Positions 1 through 9,192 of a stretch of 64,000 bases of DNA are shown in pieces (the first letter of the stretch is position 1; every line of letters starts with the position of its first letter). The notes beneath the pieces were generated by a model. It did not search any database. It had not been told where the DNA came from and saw only the letters and a list, made by a program, of their open reading frames with translations. The DNA comes from JABAYQ01 sp049890095 (GTDB lineage: Bacteria; Bacteroidota; Bacteroidia; Flavobacteriales; UBA7312), in the NCBI GenBank assembly GCA_049890095.1, contig JBMHCD010000004.1, forward strand, positions 165,296 through 229,295, in the 5' to 3' direction. Made by a program: the position numbers and the translations under genes.

Positions 1-795
1 TTCAATAAGACCGTTTATAGTTGGTTTAATAATTCTATTTTCTACTTTCTCTAAGAAAAATTTATCCGCAAATGGTACTGGAGAAATAGCACCCATTCCT
101 CCTGTATTTAACCCTGTATCTCCTTCTCCAATCCTCTTATAATCTTTTGCAGAAGGTAAAATTTTATAATTTTTTCCATCGGTTAAAACAAAAACTGACA
201 ACTCTATCCCATGCAAAAACTCTTCAATGACCACTTTCGAACTTGCTTCTCCAAATTTAGATTGTGTAAGCATTAGGTTTAACTCTTGTTTAGCTTCTAC
301 CAAATCATCAATAATCAAAACTCCTTTGCCAGCAGCCAATCCATCAGCTTTTAAGACATATGGTGGTGTTAAAGACTCTAAAAACTCATAACCAAGCTCA
401 ATAGTTTCTTTAGTGAAACTTTGATAAGCTGCAGTAGGAATAGAATTATTTTGCATGAATTTTTTAGAAAATTCCTTACTACCTTCCAATTGTGCTCCAC
501 GCTTTGAAGGTCCTATAACACATATATTATTTAATTGAGAATCATTCTTAAAAAAATCATAAATCCCTTTTACTAAGGGATCTTCTGGCCCTACAACGAC
601 CATATCAATATTTTTTTCTAAAACAAATTCTTTAATCGCTTCAAAGTCTGTAACTCCTATTTCTACATTTTCAGCTATAGACTTAGTGCCCGAATTACCT
701 GGAGCAACAAATAACTTTTCGCACAAACTACTTTGTGATATTTTCCAACTAAGAGCATGTTCTCTTCCTCCTGATCCTAAAACTAATACATTCAT
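1..795 (-). CDS. purD: Phosphoribosylamine--glycine ligase (partial)
   Basis: This enzyme joins glycine to phosphoribosylamine using ATP, the second step of de novo purine synthesis in the cytoplasm. Only the first 265 codons are present; the C-terminal part lies beyond the left edge. I translated it directly from the minus strand. It opens with the family N-terminus GSGGREHAL and continues with GPEDPLVKGI, the ATP-grasp segment KADGLAAGKGV and NTGGMGAISP, all typical of PurD. The ATG at 795 follows the stop of the upstream carboxyltransferase gene by one base, so the two are probably cotranscribed, although their pathways are unrelated. Identification is firm; the missing end cannot be judged. 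Confidence 0.95.
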   Translation of the reverse strand, partial: MNVLVLGSGGREHALSWKISQSSLCEKLFVAPGNSGTKSIAENVEIGVTDFEAIKEFVLEKNIDMVVVGPEDPLVKGIYDFFKNDSQLNNICVIGPSKRGAQLEGSKEFSKKFMQNNSIPTAAYQSFTKETIELGYEFLESLTPPYVLKADGLAAGKGVLIIDDLVEAKQELNLMLTQSKFGEASSKVVIEEFLHGIELSVFVLTDGKNYKILPSAKDYKRIGEGDTGLNTGGMGAISPVPFADKFFLEKVENRIIKPTINGLIE

Positions 796-796
796 C

Positions 797-2338
797 TTAT
801 AAAGGTATATTTCCGTGTTTTTTCTTTGGCAAATGATCCACTTTATTGCGAAGCATACTAAATGCTTTAATCAACTTTTCTCTTGTTTGAGAAGGAGTGA
901 TAACTTCATCTACAAAACCTCTAGCCGCAGCATTGTATGGGTTCGCAAATAAATTAGCATATTCTGCCTCTTTTTCTTGCCATTTAGCGGTAGAATCTTT
1001 TGCATTACTAATTTCTTTTTTAAATATAATTTCTGCAGCTCCTTTAGCACCCATAACTGCTATTTCTGCAGACGGCCAAGCATAGTTTAAATCTGCACCT
1101 ATATGTTTAGAATTCATAACATCATATGCGCCGCCATATGCTTTTCTGGTAATTACAGTTATTCGTGGAATAGTAGCTTCACAGAAAGCATATAATAATT
1201 TAGCTCCATTATTAATTATTGCATTCCATTCCTGGTCTGTTCCTGGTAAAAACCCCGGAACATCTTCAAAAACAAGTAATGGAATATTAAAAGCATCACA
1301 AAATCGTACAAATCTAGCAGCTTTGTTAGATGCATGATTATCCAAAACACCTGCTAAGAATGCTGGTTGATTAGCAACAACACCTATAGATTTACCAGCT
1401 AAACGAGCAAATCCACAAACTATATTTTCAGCAAAATCTTTATGAACTTCATGTAAAAAACTATCATCAACAACTTGAGAAATGACTTGCTTTATGTCGT
1501 ATGGTTGGGCCGCATTTTCTGGAATAATATTATCCAATTCTTTTCGTGTTTCGTCTCCTGACTTATACGCAATTGACGGTGCATCTTCTTCACAGTTTTG
1601 AGGCAAAAAGCTTAATAAATTTTTAAGATTTTCAATTAATTCTATCTCGTTGCCATAAGTAAAATGAGCCACACCAGACTTAGTTGCATGAGTTACTGCT
1701 CCTCCTAATTCTTCAGCGGTCACTTCTTCGTGAGTTACCGTTTTTACTACATTAGGACCAGTTACAAACATGTATGAAGTATTTTCAACCATCATAATAA
1801 AGTCCGTAAGAGCTGGCGAGTATACAGCTCCTCCAGCACAAGGCCCCATAATTGCAGACAACTGTGGGATAACTCCACTTGCTTTGGTGTTTCTGTAAAA
1901 TATATCTGCATAACCTCCTAATGAAACAACTCCTTCCTGAATTCGTGCTCCACCGCTATCATTTAATCCAATAACTGGAGCTCCATTTTTGAGTGCCATG
2001 TCCATCAATTTGCAAATTTTTTCTGCATGTGCTTCTGCTAACGATCCACCCATAACAGTAAAATCTTGTGCAAAAACATAAACTAGACGATCATTTATTG
2101 TTCCATATCCTGTTACAACACCATCACCATAAAACTTTTGTTTTTCTAAACCAAAATTTGTGGATCGATGGGTAACCAACATTCCCATCTCTTCGAAAGA
2201 GCCTTTATCCAATAAAAAATGAATTCTTTCTCTTGCAGTTAACTTTCCTTTAGAATGTTGGGAATCAATACGTTTTTGACCTCCTCCTTGAAGAGCTTCA
2301 GCTTTTTTAGTTTCTAATAAATTTATTTTCTCTTTCAT
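797..2338 (-). CDS. pccB: Acyl-CoA (propionyl-CoA-type) carboxylase, carboxyltransferase subunit
   Basis: The 513-residue protein is a full-length carboxyltransferase of the PccB/methylmalonyl-CoA decarboxylase alpha family, with two crotonase-like halves. The family transfers a carboxyl group between biotin and an acyl-CoA, usually propionyl-CoA. Family features include the early GKLTARERI motif, the glycine-rich NDSGGARIQEG and GPCAGGAVYSPAL loops in the N half, and FLPGTDQEWNAI and KAYGGAYDVM in the C half. No biotin carboxylase or carrier gene is adjacent; the nearest are accB and accC about 12 kb away, which could supply those subunits (inference). The symbol follows the family; the substrate is not proven by sequence. 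A 34-base gap separates it from yebC upstream. Confidence 0.88.
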   Translation of the reverse strand: MKEKINLLETKKAEALQGGGQKRIDSQHSKGKLTARERIHFLLDKGSFEEMGMLVTHRSTNFGLEKQKFYGDGVVTGYGTINDRLVYVFAQDFTVMGGSLAEAHAEKICKLMDMALKNGAPVIGLNDSGGARIQEGVVSLGGYADIFYRNTKASGVIPQLSAIMGPCAGGAVYSPALTDFIMMVENTSYMFVTGPNVVKTVTHEEVTAEELGGAVTHATKSGVAHFTYGNEIELIENLKNLLSFLPQNCEEDAPSIAYKSGDETRKELDNIIPENAAQPYDIKQVISQVVDDSFLHEVHKDFAENIVCGFARLAGKSIGVVANQPAFLAGVLDNHASNKAARFVRFCDAFNIPLLVFEDVPGFLPGTDQEWNAIINNGAKLLYAFCEATIPRITVITRKAYGGAYDVMNSKHIGADLNYAWPSAEIAVMGAKGAAEIIFKKEISNAKDSTAKWQEKEAEYANLFANPYNAAARGFVDEVITPSQTREKLIKAFSMLRNKVDHLPKKKHGNIPL

Positions 2339-2372
2339 TTCGGATTTTTAACTCTTTGTATTTTAAAACTAA

Positions 2373-3119
2373 TTACTCATTTAATTGAGCCAGGATTTCG
2401 TCTGTCATTTCCATATTATGAAACACATTTTGAACATCTTCATCTTCCTCTAACTTATCGAGTAATTTAAGAACTAAGCTTGCATCGTCTCCACTAATTG
2501 TTTTTAAATTATTTGCAAATCTTTGTAATTCAGAACTTTGTAGATCAATATTCATCGACTCTAACTTTTTTTGCATGTTACTAAAGTCAGAAAAATCGGT
2601 GGTAACAGTTATAACACCTTCATCATCATGCAATTCTTCCAAACCTGCATCAATTAACTCCATTTCTAAATCATCATTATCTAGTTCAATTTGATCTCCT
2701 TTAAATGTAAAAACAGCTTTTCTATCAAAAATAAACTCCAATGAACCATTAGTTCCTAAATTACCATCACATTTGTTGAAATATGACCGAACGTTTGCCA
2801 CTGTTCTATTGTTATTATCGGTAGTACATTCCACAAAAACAGCTACTCCATGAGGTGCATAACCCTCCAAAGTTATTTCCATGTAATTTGCAGAGTCTGA
2901 GCCCATAGCCTTCTTTATAGCTCTTTCTACATTGTCTTTTGGCATATTTGCCGACTTGGCATTTTGTATTACTGCTCTTAGTCTGGAATTAGTTTCTGGA
3001 TTTGGACCTCCTTCTTTGACAGACATAGAAATATCCTTTCCAATACGAGTAAAAGTTTTGGCCATAGCAGACCATCTTTTCATTTTTCGGGCTTTTCTAA
3101 ATTCAAACGCTCTTCCCAT
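2373..3119 (-). CDS. yebC: YebC/PmpR-family regulatory protein
   Basis: The 248-residue protein belongs to the YebC/TACO1 family, cytoplasmic proteins described variously as DNA-binding regulators and as factors that help ribosomes through difficult peptide sequences. The N-terminus has the family signature (RKARKMKRWSAMAKTFTRIG, then PNPETNSRLR and the NMPKDNVERAIKKA helix). The acidic middle (EEDEDVQN) and full length match complete members. It lies 37 bases downstream of lepA on the same strand, so two translation-related genes sit side by side. A proline-stalling role would fit that context, but this is inference. The start is well supported because the conserved N-terminus begins at the ATG. 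Confidence 0.92.
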   Translation of the reverse strand: MGRAFEFRKARKMKRWSAMAKTFTRIGKDISMSVKEGGPNPETNSRLRAVIQNAKSANMPKDNVERAIKKAMGSDSANYMEITLEGYAPHGVAVFVECTTDNNNRTVANVRSYFNKCDGNLGTNGSLEFIFDRKAVFTFKGDQIELDNDDLEMELIDAGLEELHDDEGVITVTTDFSDFSNMQKKLESMNIDLQSSELQRFANNLKTISGDDASLVLKLLDKLEEDEDVQNVFHNMEMTDEILAQLNE

Positions 3120-3156
3120 TAGTTAAATTAAAATTATTTATTGCTAATATAAAAAA

Positions 3157-4947
3157 TTAGTCGTCCAATTTTAGTACAGCCATAAATGCAGATTGTGGGA
3201 TTTCTACATTTCCTATTTGACGCATTCTCTTTTTACCCTTTTTTTGCTTTTCTAATAATTTTCTTTTTCTAGAAATATCTCCTCCATAACATTTAGCAGT
3301 TACATCTTTCCGAACTGCTTTGACTGTTTCTCTAGAAATAATTTTTGCTCCAATAGCCGACTGAATTGCAATATCAAATTGTTGTCTTGGAATTAATTCT
3401 TTTAATTTTTGACAAATTTTCTTTCCCAAAGTATAGGCGTTATCTCTATGAATTAGAGCAGACAATGCGTCAACCTGATCACCATTCAATAAAATATCTA
3501 ATTTGGAAAGATTGGATTGTCTATATTCTAATGGAAAATAATCGAAAGATGCATAACCTCTAGAAATACTTTTCAATTTATCATAAAAATCAAAAACTAT
3601 TTCACCTAATGGCATTTCAAAAGTTAGCTCAACTCTGTCAGTAGTGAGATAAACTTGATTTTTCAAGATTCCTCTTTTTTCAATACACAAAGACATTACA
3701 GGTCCAACAAAATCGGCTTTTGTAATAATTTGTGCTCTTATAAATGGTTCTTCTACAAAATCCAAAACAGAAGGATCTGGTAAGTCAGAAGGATTATTTA
3801 TTAAACTTTTTTCTTGTTTTTTGGTATATGCAAAATAGGATACGTTAGGGACAGTAGTAATAACTGTCATATCGAATTCTCTTTCCAATCTTTCTTGAAT
3901 GATTTCCATATGTAACATGCCTAAAAAGCCACATCTAAATCCAAATCCTAATGCAGCCGATGATTCTGGCTCAAAGGTTAAAGATGCATCATTAAGTTGT
4001 AGCTTTTCCATAGAATTCCTCAACTCTTCATAATCCTCCGTATCGACAGGATAAATTCCGGCAAAAACCATTGGCTTAACATCTTCAAAACCCTGAATAG
4101 GCTGATCCGACGGCCTTTCAGTTTTGGTAAGCGTATCCCCAACTTTAACTTCTCTTGCATCTTTTATGCCCGAAATTATATACCCAACCTCTCCGGTTGA
4201 CAACTGTTTTTTTGGCTCTTGTTTTAATTTCAATGCACCAATTTCATCTGCAAAATATTTTTTTCCGGTAGCCATAAACTGAACTTCGTCTCCTTTGCTA
4301 ATAGAGCCATTAACAATTTTAAAGTAAGCCTCAATTCCTCTAAATGGATTATACACCGAATCAAAAATCATCGCTTGTAAAGGAGCATCAACATCTCCTT
4401 CAGGGGCAGGTATTCGATGAACAATAGCGTGTAAAATATCATCTATTCCAACTCCTGTTTTTGCAGAAGCAGGAATAATTTCTTCATCTTCACAACCAAT
4501 TAAATCAATAATTTGATCTTTTACTAACTCTGGGTCTGCAGAAGGAAGGTCAATTTTGTTAAGAACAGGTATAATTTCTAAATCATTTTCCAATGCTAAA
4601 TACAAATTGGAAATAGTCTGTGCTTGTATTCCTTGAGCTGCATCAACAATTAATAAAGCTCCTTCGCAAGCAGCAATGGACCTAGACACTTCATAAGAAA
4701 AATCAACATGACCAGGGGTGTCTATTAAGTTCAAAACATAATCCTCTCCATCTAACTGATAATTCATTTGTATTGCATGGCTTTTAATCGTAATACCACG
4801 CTCTCTTTCCAAATCCATATCATCCAGCAACTGATTTTGAGATTCTCTCTCACTTACTGCACCAGTAAATTCTAATAATCGATCTGCTAATGTACTTTTA
4901 CCATGATCGATGTGTGCAATTATGCAAAAATTTCTAATCTTTTTCAT
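3157..4947 (-). CDS. lepA: Elongation factor 4 (LepA) translational GTPase
   Basis: LepA/EF4 is a ribosome-bound GTPase that can back-translocate the ribosome or act in initiation and assembly. The 596-residue length is normal for the family. The G domain shows the P-loop AHIDHGKST near residue 10, switch II DTPGH near 77 and NKIDLP near 131. The C-terminus has the LepA-specific domain (GGDISRKRKLLEKQKKGKKRMRQIG near 550-575, given in part: GGDISRKRKLLEKQ). The gene is divergent from the HAD gene at 5094. The intergenic space holds TACTTTCG on the minus strand at 4954-4961, a weak match to the -7 promoter element. Identification is firm. Confidence 0.97.
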   Translation of the reverse strand: MKKIRNFCIIAHIDHGKSTLADRLLEFTGAVSERESQNQLLDDMDLERERGITIKSHAIQMNYQLDGEDYVLNLIDTPGHVDFSYEVSRSIAACEGALLIVDAAQGIQAQTISNLYLALENDLEIIPVLNKIDLPSADPELVKDQIIDLIGCEDEEIIPASAKTGVGIDDILHAIVHRIPAPEGDVDAPLQAMIFDSVYNPFRGIEAYFKIVNGSISKGDEVQFMATGKKYFADEIGALKLKQEPKKQLSTGEVGYIISGIKDAREVKVGDTLTKTERPSDQPIQGFEDVKPMVFAGIYPVDTEDYEELRNSMEKLQLNDASLTFEPESSAALGFGFRCGFLGMLHMEIIQERLEREFDMTVITTVPNVSYFAYTKKQEKSLINNPSDLPDPSVLDFVEEPFIRAQIITKADFVGPVMSLCIEKRGILKNQVYLTTDRVELTFEMPLGEIVFDFYDKLKSISRGYASFDYFPLEYRQSNLSKLDILLNGDQVDALSALIHRDNAYTLGKKICQKLKELIPRQQFDIAIQSAIGAKIISRETVKAVRKDVTAKCYGGDISRKRKLLEKQKKGKKRMRQIGNVEIPQSAFMAVLKLDD

Positions 4948-5093
4948 CTAGTGCGAAAGTACAAAAATTAGACATAAAAAACTGCATGAAATAAAGGAAA
5001 ACAACTGACGTCTATATGCTAGATAATAGCTTTTCTTTTATTAAATAACAGAGTTAAATTCCAATCACAAATTTCTATCTTTACAAAAGGAAA

Positions 5094-5759
5094 ATGAAAA
5101 AAAATATGCCCCAAACAAATACTATATTATTCGATTTAGATGGCACCATTATAGAACCAATTGAAGGGATATTAAATTCTATACGCCATGCTGCTCAAAA
5201 AATTGGTGTGGAAATTCCAGCACATACCGAATTATATCAGTTTATAGGCCCTCCAATTATGGATTCTTTTCAATCTAAACTTTCACTAGACTACGAAAAA
5301 GCTAATCAAGCTGTTTCTTACTTCAGAAAATACTATAGCACCGAAGGCATTCATCAACATCAATTATATCCAAATATTGAACAAGTATTAAAAACACTCA
5401 AACAGAAAGGTTATCGACTATTTATTGCTACGTCAAAGCCAACCCTTTTTGCTAAAGAAATTTTAAAAGGACATAATTTAGATGTTCTATTTGATGAAAT
5501 TGTAGGGTCGAATCTTGACAACAGCCGGAGCGATAAAACAGAAATAATCGAATATATCGTTAGTAAATATCAATTAGATATTAAAAAAACTATAATGATA
5601 GGAGACACTAAATACGATATAATTGGAGCAAAAAATCATAAAATAAAATCTATAGGCGTTAGCTATGGACACGGAAGTTTTACCTCATTCAAACCTGATT
5701 ATATTGTAGATAACTGCATACAATTACAAGATTTGATTTTAAAAAATTTCTGCTTGTAA
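5094..5759 (+). CDS. HAD-superfamily hydrolase, phosphoglycolate phosphatase-like
   Basis: The 221-residue protein is a haloacid dehalogenase phosphatase with a helical cap, similar to Gph/PpaX-type enzymes that remove phosphate from small metabolites. Motif I is FDLDGTII near residues 13-20, motif II is the serine or threonine in FIATSKP, and motif IV is MIGDTKYDIIGA near 167. The natural substrate cannot be told from sequence. A second in-frame ATG four codons later is an alternative start. TATCTTTA at 5076-5083 resembles the -7 promoter element and lies ten bases before the ATG. The gene ends six bases from the convergent DUF3817 gene. Confidence 0.85.
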   Translation: MKKNMPQTNTILFDLDGTIIEPIEGILNSIRHAAQKIGVEIPAHTELYQFIGPPIMDSFQSKLSLDYEKANQAVSYFRKYYSTEGIHQHQLYPNIEQVLKTLKQKGYRLFIATSKPTLFAKEILKGHNLDVLFDEIVGSNLDNSRSDKTEIIEYIVSKYQLDIKKTIMIGDTKYDIIGAKNHKIKSIGVSYGHGSFTSFKPDYIVDNCIQLQDLILKNFCL

Positions 5760-5765
5760 ACTTTA

Positions 5766-6041
5766 TTAGGTATTTAGGTATTTCTTATCAATCCAAAACG
5801 TTCCAAAAGGAACAATAGAAGCCAACCAAACAACACAAAGTGTTTTGAATCCCCATTTGTAATAAGGCATCATAACAATAGCTAAAATGCAGTAAGCGAT
5901 AAATAATAGTCCATGTGGCATACCTAAAAGCTTAACCAAAGTTTCATTTCCTAAAAAATACTTAATTGGTACAGCCACAAGAATCAATAATACATTAGAA
6001 ACTCCTTCTAAAAACGATATGATTCTAAATACTTTTTTCAT
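5766..6041 (-). CDS. DUF3817-family small integral membrane protein
   Basis: The 91-residue protein has three predicted membrane segments and matches the DUF3817 family pattern: FRIISFLEGVSN at the start, KYFLGNE and the central GMPHGLLFIAY. The function of the family is unknown. Its start overlaps the stop of ribE by four bases (ATGA), so it is translationally coupled to riboflavin synthase; whether that reflects a shared job is unclear. It ends against the convergent HAD gene with no room for a long terminator. Confidence 0.82.
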   Translation of the reverse strand: MKKVFRIISFLEGVSNVLLILVAVPIKYFLGNETLVKLLGMPHGLLFIAYCILAIVMMPYYKWGFKTLCVVWLASIVPFGTFWIDKKYLNT

Positions 6042-6616
6042 GAGTTTAATTTTGTGATGTACTTACCAATGATATCAAACTCTAAATTAACGATATCGCC
6101 TTTTTTGAGCGATTTAAAATTAGTATTTTCAAAAGTGTATGGAATAATTGCAACCGAAAATTGTGATTTTTTAGAGTTTACAACCGTAAGACTAACTCCG
6201 TTCACGCAAATTGAACCTTTTTCTACTGTAATATGTTGATAAGGAGCATACTCAAATGTAAAAGTATGCCAACCGTTTTCTTCTATCGCATTAATGCATA
6301 CGGCTGTCTGATCAACATGCCCTTGAACTATGTGACCATCTAGCCTGTCTCCTAATTTCATGCAACGTTCCAAGTTTACAAAGCTTCCTACCTCTAGATT
6401 ACCTATATTAGTTTTGTCTAAAGTTTCTTTAATAGCCGTTATCACATAATAATCATCCTGTATATCTACTACAGTCAAACAAACACCATTATGCGCAATA
6501 CTTTGATCAATTTTAAGTTCATCAGTAAAAGGAGATTCTACACTGATATGCAAATTGTCTTTCTCTTTTTCTAAGGCAACAACTTTGCCCATTCGTTCAA
6601 TTATGCCTGTAAACAT
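6038..6616 (-). CDS. ribE: Riboflavin synthase, alpha subunit
   Basis: This cytoplasmic enzyme dismutates two molecules of 6,7-dimethyl-8-ribityllumazine into riboflavin. The 192-residue protein begins with the invariant MFTGIIE and contains the two lumazine-binding barrel repeats: the first with NGVCLTVVDI and the second with VQGHVDQTA and NGVSLTVVNS. Length and both repeats are intact. It follows mqnC immediately, with no spacer between the mqnC stop and its own ATG, and overlaps the DUF3817 gene by four bases, forming an mqnC-ribE-DUF3817 operon. The symbol ribE follows the common alpha-subunit usage; E. coli calls it ribC. Confidence 0.95.
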   Translation of the reverse strand: MFTGIIERMGKVVALEKEKDNLHISVESPFTDELKIDQSIAHNGVCLTVVDIQDDYYVITAIKETLDKTNIGNLEVGSFVNLERCMKLGDRLDGHIVQGHVDQTAVCINAIEENGWHTFTFEYAPYQHITVEKGSICVNGVSLTVVNSKKSQFSVAIIPYTFENTNFKSLKKGDIVNLEFDIIGKYITKLNS

Positions 6617-7741
6617 TTAATAATTTATAATTTGTTCTTCAATATTTTCAGGTACCTCTCTAAACGTGTAATCTTGTCTTCTTAGTTGAGGAGTAAAGCC
6701 TGCTTCTGAGATTGCTTCTTGAATAGTTTTGTAAGTAAATCGATGAGGAGCTCCCGCAGCAGAAACTACATTTTCTTCAATCATAATCGATCCAAAATCA
6801 TTTGCCCCAGCATGCAAACAAAGTTGAGCTGTTTCTTTACCAACTGTTAACCATGAAGCTTGTATATTTTTGATATTAGGCAACATGATTCTACTTATAG
6901 CAATCATTCTAATATATTCATCTCCAGTTACGTTATTTTTTATACCTCTAATTCTATTAAGTAAGGTTCCGTCGTCCATAAATGGCCAAGGAATAAATGC
7001 TAAAAATCCATCTGATTCCTTTGGCTTTTCTGACTGAACTTCTCTTAGCCAAACTAAATGTTCAAAACGTTCTTCAAGTGTTTCTATATGTCCAAACATC
7101 ATTGTTGCAGAAGTAGTAATATCCAATTGATGACAAGCACGCATAACATCTAGCCATTCTTTACCAGTACATTTTCCTCTAGAAATTAATCTTCTTACAC
7201 GATCATTCAGAATTTCTGCTCCAGCGCCAGGCAAACTATCCATTCCCGATTGTTTCAAAGCCTTCAAAACTTCTAAATGAGATTTTCCCTCTATTTTACA
7301 TATATGCGCTACCTCTGGTGGTCCTAAAGCATGCAATCTAATTTGAGGATACAAAGATTTTAACTCTTTAAATAAATTTGTATAAAAATCAAGTCCTAAT
7401 TCAGGATGATGACCACCTTGAAGTAACAATTGATCACCCCCATATTTTATGGTTTCTTCAATTTTAGGTTTATACTGATCGATCGTTGTTACATAAACCT
7501 CTTCATGACCTGGCGGACGAAAGAAATTACAAAACTTACAATTCGCAATACAAGCATTGGTCGTATTGACATTTCGATCGATTTGCCATGTGACTAAATT
7601 ATCTGGTTTTTGAATTTTTCTTAACTCGTTTGCAACATACATTAACTCTGTGGTGGGCGCGTTTTCAAAAAGAAATTGACCCTCTTGTGCACTCAAAAAT
7701 TCAAACTTTAATGCTCTTTTTAATAATGTATCGCTATTCAT
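6617..7741 (-). CDS. mqnC: Cyclic dehypoxanthinyl futalosine synthase (radical SAM)
   Basis: MqnC is a radical SAM enzyme that cyclises dehypoxanthine futalosine in the futalosine route to menaquinone. The 374-residue protein has the cluster-binding motif C64-x3-C68-x2-C71 (CIANCKFC). It also has GGDQLLLQGGHHPELGL and DSLPGAGAEIL, the MqnC-type forms; the related MqnE differs here, and I put the chance of MqnE instead at about one in ten. It heads the mqnC-ribE-DUF3817 operon and is divergent from pepA across 43 bases. A complete promoter (TTG, 21 bases, TATTTTTG) lies upstream at 7766-7797. No other mqn gene is in the window. Confidence 0.88.
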   Translation of the reverse strand: MNSDTLLKRALKFEFLSAQEGQFLFENAPTTELMYVANELRKIQKPDNLVTWQIDRNVNTTNACIANCKFCNFFRPPGHEEVYVTTIDQYKPKIEETIKYGGDQLLLQGGHHPELGLDFYTNLFKELKSLYPQIRLHALGPPEVAHICKIEGKSHLEVLKALKQSGMDSLPGAGAEILNDRVRRLISRGKCTGKEWLDVMRACHQLDITTSATMMFGHIETLEERFEHLVWLREVQSEKPKESDGFLAFIPWPFMDDGTLLNRIRGIKNNVTGDEYIRMIAISRIMLPNIKNIQASWLTVGKETAQLCLHAGANDFGSIMIEENVVSAAGAPHRFTYKTIQEAISEAGFTPQLRRQDYTFREVPENIEEQIINY

Positions 7742-7751
7742 TTAAATACGT

Positions 7752-7759
7752 TAGTTTTG
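7752..7759 (+). promoter_or_regulatory. -7 promoter element for pepA-pdxA
   Basis: TAGTTTTG fits the Bacteroidota -7 consensus TAnnTTTG exactly and lies 25 bases before the pepA ATG. No TTG is seen at the right distance upstream, so the -33 half is not supported. It sits in the 43-base divergent gap opposite the mqnC promoter. Confidence 0.45.
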
Positions 7760-7765
7760 TAGGTA

Positions 7766-7797
7766 CAAAAATACGACAATAATTATGGACTCTACAA
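7766..7797 (-). promoter_or_regulatory. Promoter of the mqnC-ribE-DUF3817 operon
   Basis: On the minus strand, TTG (7795-7797), a 21-base spacer and TATTTTTG (7766-7773) match the Bacteroidota -33/-7 promoter pattern. Transcription would start near 7760, leaving an mRNA leader of about 20 bases before the mqnC ATG at 7741. The -33 half reaches into the first codons of the divergent pepA. Confidence 0.6.
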
Positions 7798-9191
7798 TAC
7801 ATTATTTGAAGGAAAATAAAAATGAAAATTCTGTTGTTCTATTGTGTAATAATATTAACGATTTAGAGGGTTTTACCATTTCTGAAAAAGAGAAAGAATA
7901 TATTATAAAACAGTTCGACAAAAAAATAAATACTATTGTCGTTCATCGATTTGACAATCCTTTGTTTGTAGAAATTTTGCCCTCAGAAAAAGAAAAAATA
8001 CGTCTTCAAGCTTTTAATACTCATTCAAAAATAACAGATTTAAAAATTAATACCATAGACATTTTAGATTTGAGTTCTGATAATAGCAACTTTTTCTATT
8101 ACACAGAAGCACTTGCATTGAGTAATTATCAATTTTTAAAATACTTTACTGAAAACAAAAAAAATAGTTTAGAAAACATCAATATAATTGGAGTTGACAA
8201 AAGTGAAGTGATGAAATTACAGTCGGTAGTTGAAGGTACTTTTGTTGCTAGAGATCTTGTAAATGAACCACTATCCTATCTAACAGCACTTCAATATAGC
8301 AAAGATATTGAAGCGCTTGGAAAAGAAGCTGGCTTTGAAGTTGAAGTTTATCACAAGCAAAAAATCGAAACATTAAAAATGGGCGGATTACTAGCCGTTA
8401 ACAAAGGAAGTATTGACCCTCCAACATTTTCAATATTAGAATGGAAACCCAAAACACCAAGCAATAAAAAACCAATTGTATTAGTAGGTAAAGGAATTGT
8501 ATACGATACTGGTGGCCTTAGTTTAAAACCAACTGCAAATTCTATGGACATTATGAAATGCGACATGGGAGGATCTGCTGCAGTCGTTGGAGCAATGTAT
8601 GCTATCTCAAAAGCTAAATTAAATGTACATGTTATTGCATTAGTGCCAGCAACTGACAATCGACCTTCAGGAAATGCATATGCTCCTGGCGATGTTATTA
8701 CAATGTTTGACGGTACTACTGTTGAGGTCTTAAATACCGATGCTGAAGGTCGACTAATTCTTGCTGACGCACTTAGTTATGCAAAAAAATTCAACCCAGA
8801 ACTTGTAATTGACCTTGCAACCTTAACCGGTGCCGCTGCTCGAGCAATCGGCAAACAAGGAATAGTTGCAATGGGTAATGACCAAAAAACAATGGGATTA
8901 CTTAAAAAAAGTGGAGAAGAAGTACATGAAAGAATTGCAGAATTTCCATTTTGGCAAGAATATGAGGAGTATTTAAAATCTAGTATTGCCGATATGAAAA
9001 ACATTGGAGGAGCTGAAGCAGGTGCAATAACCGCTGGAAAATTTTTAGAACATTTTACTGATTATCCTTATACCCACTTAGATATTGCCGGACCAGCATT
9101 CTCATCTACCAAATTTAACTACAGAGGGATTGGTGGATCAGGGGTAGGTGTACGCCTACTATTTGACTTTTTTAATTCTAAACTGAACTAA
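7785..9191 (+). CDS. pepA: Leucyl aminopeptidase, M17 family
   Basis: This cytoplasmic di-metal peptidase removes N-terminal amino acids from peptides; some relatives also bind DNA. The 468-residue protein has the typical variable N-terminal domain and the catalytic C domain. That domain carries the metal-site stretch GKGIVYDTGGLSLKP and the signature NTDAEGRL at residues 317-324, which hold the Asp and Glu metal ligands and the bicarbonate-binding Arg. Length is slightly short for the family (about 480-500) but both domains look complete. It is followed with a one-base gap by pdxA, so the pair is an operon. Confidence 0.93.
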   Translation: MDSTIHYLKENKNENSVVLLCNNINDLEGFTISEKEKEYIIKQFDKKINTIVVHRFDNPLFVEILPSEKEKIRLQAFNTHSKITDLKINTIDILDLSSDNSNFFYYTEALALSNYQFLKYFTENKKNSLENINIIGVDKSEVMKLQSVVEGTFVARDLVNEPLSYLTALQYSKDIEALGKEAGFEVEVYHKQKIETLKMGGLLAVNKGSIDPPTFSILEWKPKTPSNKKPIVLVGKGIVYDTGGLSLKPTANSMDIMKCDMGGSAAVVGAMYAISKAKLNVHVIALVPATDNRPSGNAYAPGDVITMFDGTTVEVLNTDAEGRLILADALSYAKKFNPELVIDLATLTGAAARAIGKQGIVAMGNDQKTMGLLKKSGEEVHERIAEFPFWQEYEEYLKSSIADMKNIGGAEAGAITAGKFLEHFTDYPYTHLDIAGPAFSSTKFNYRGIGGSGVGVRLLFDFFNSKLN

Positions 9192-9192
9192 A

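Noticed and set aside
8351..8659. Minus-strand ORF inside pepA
   Set aside because: Antisense shadow of a conserved enzyme gene; no start context or motif of its own.
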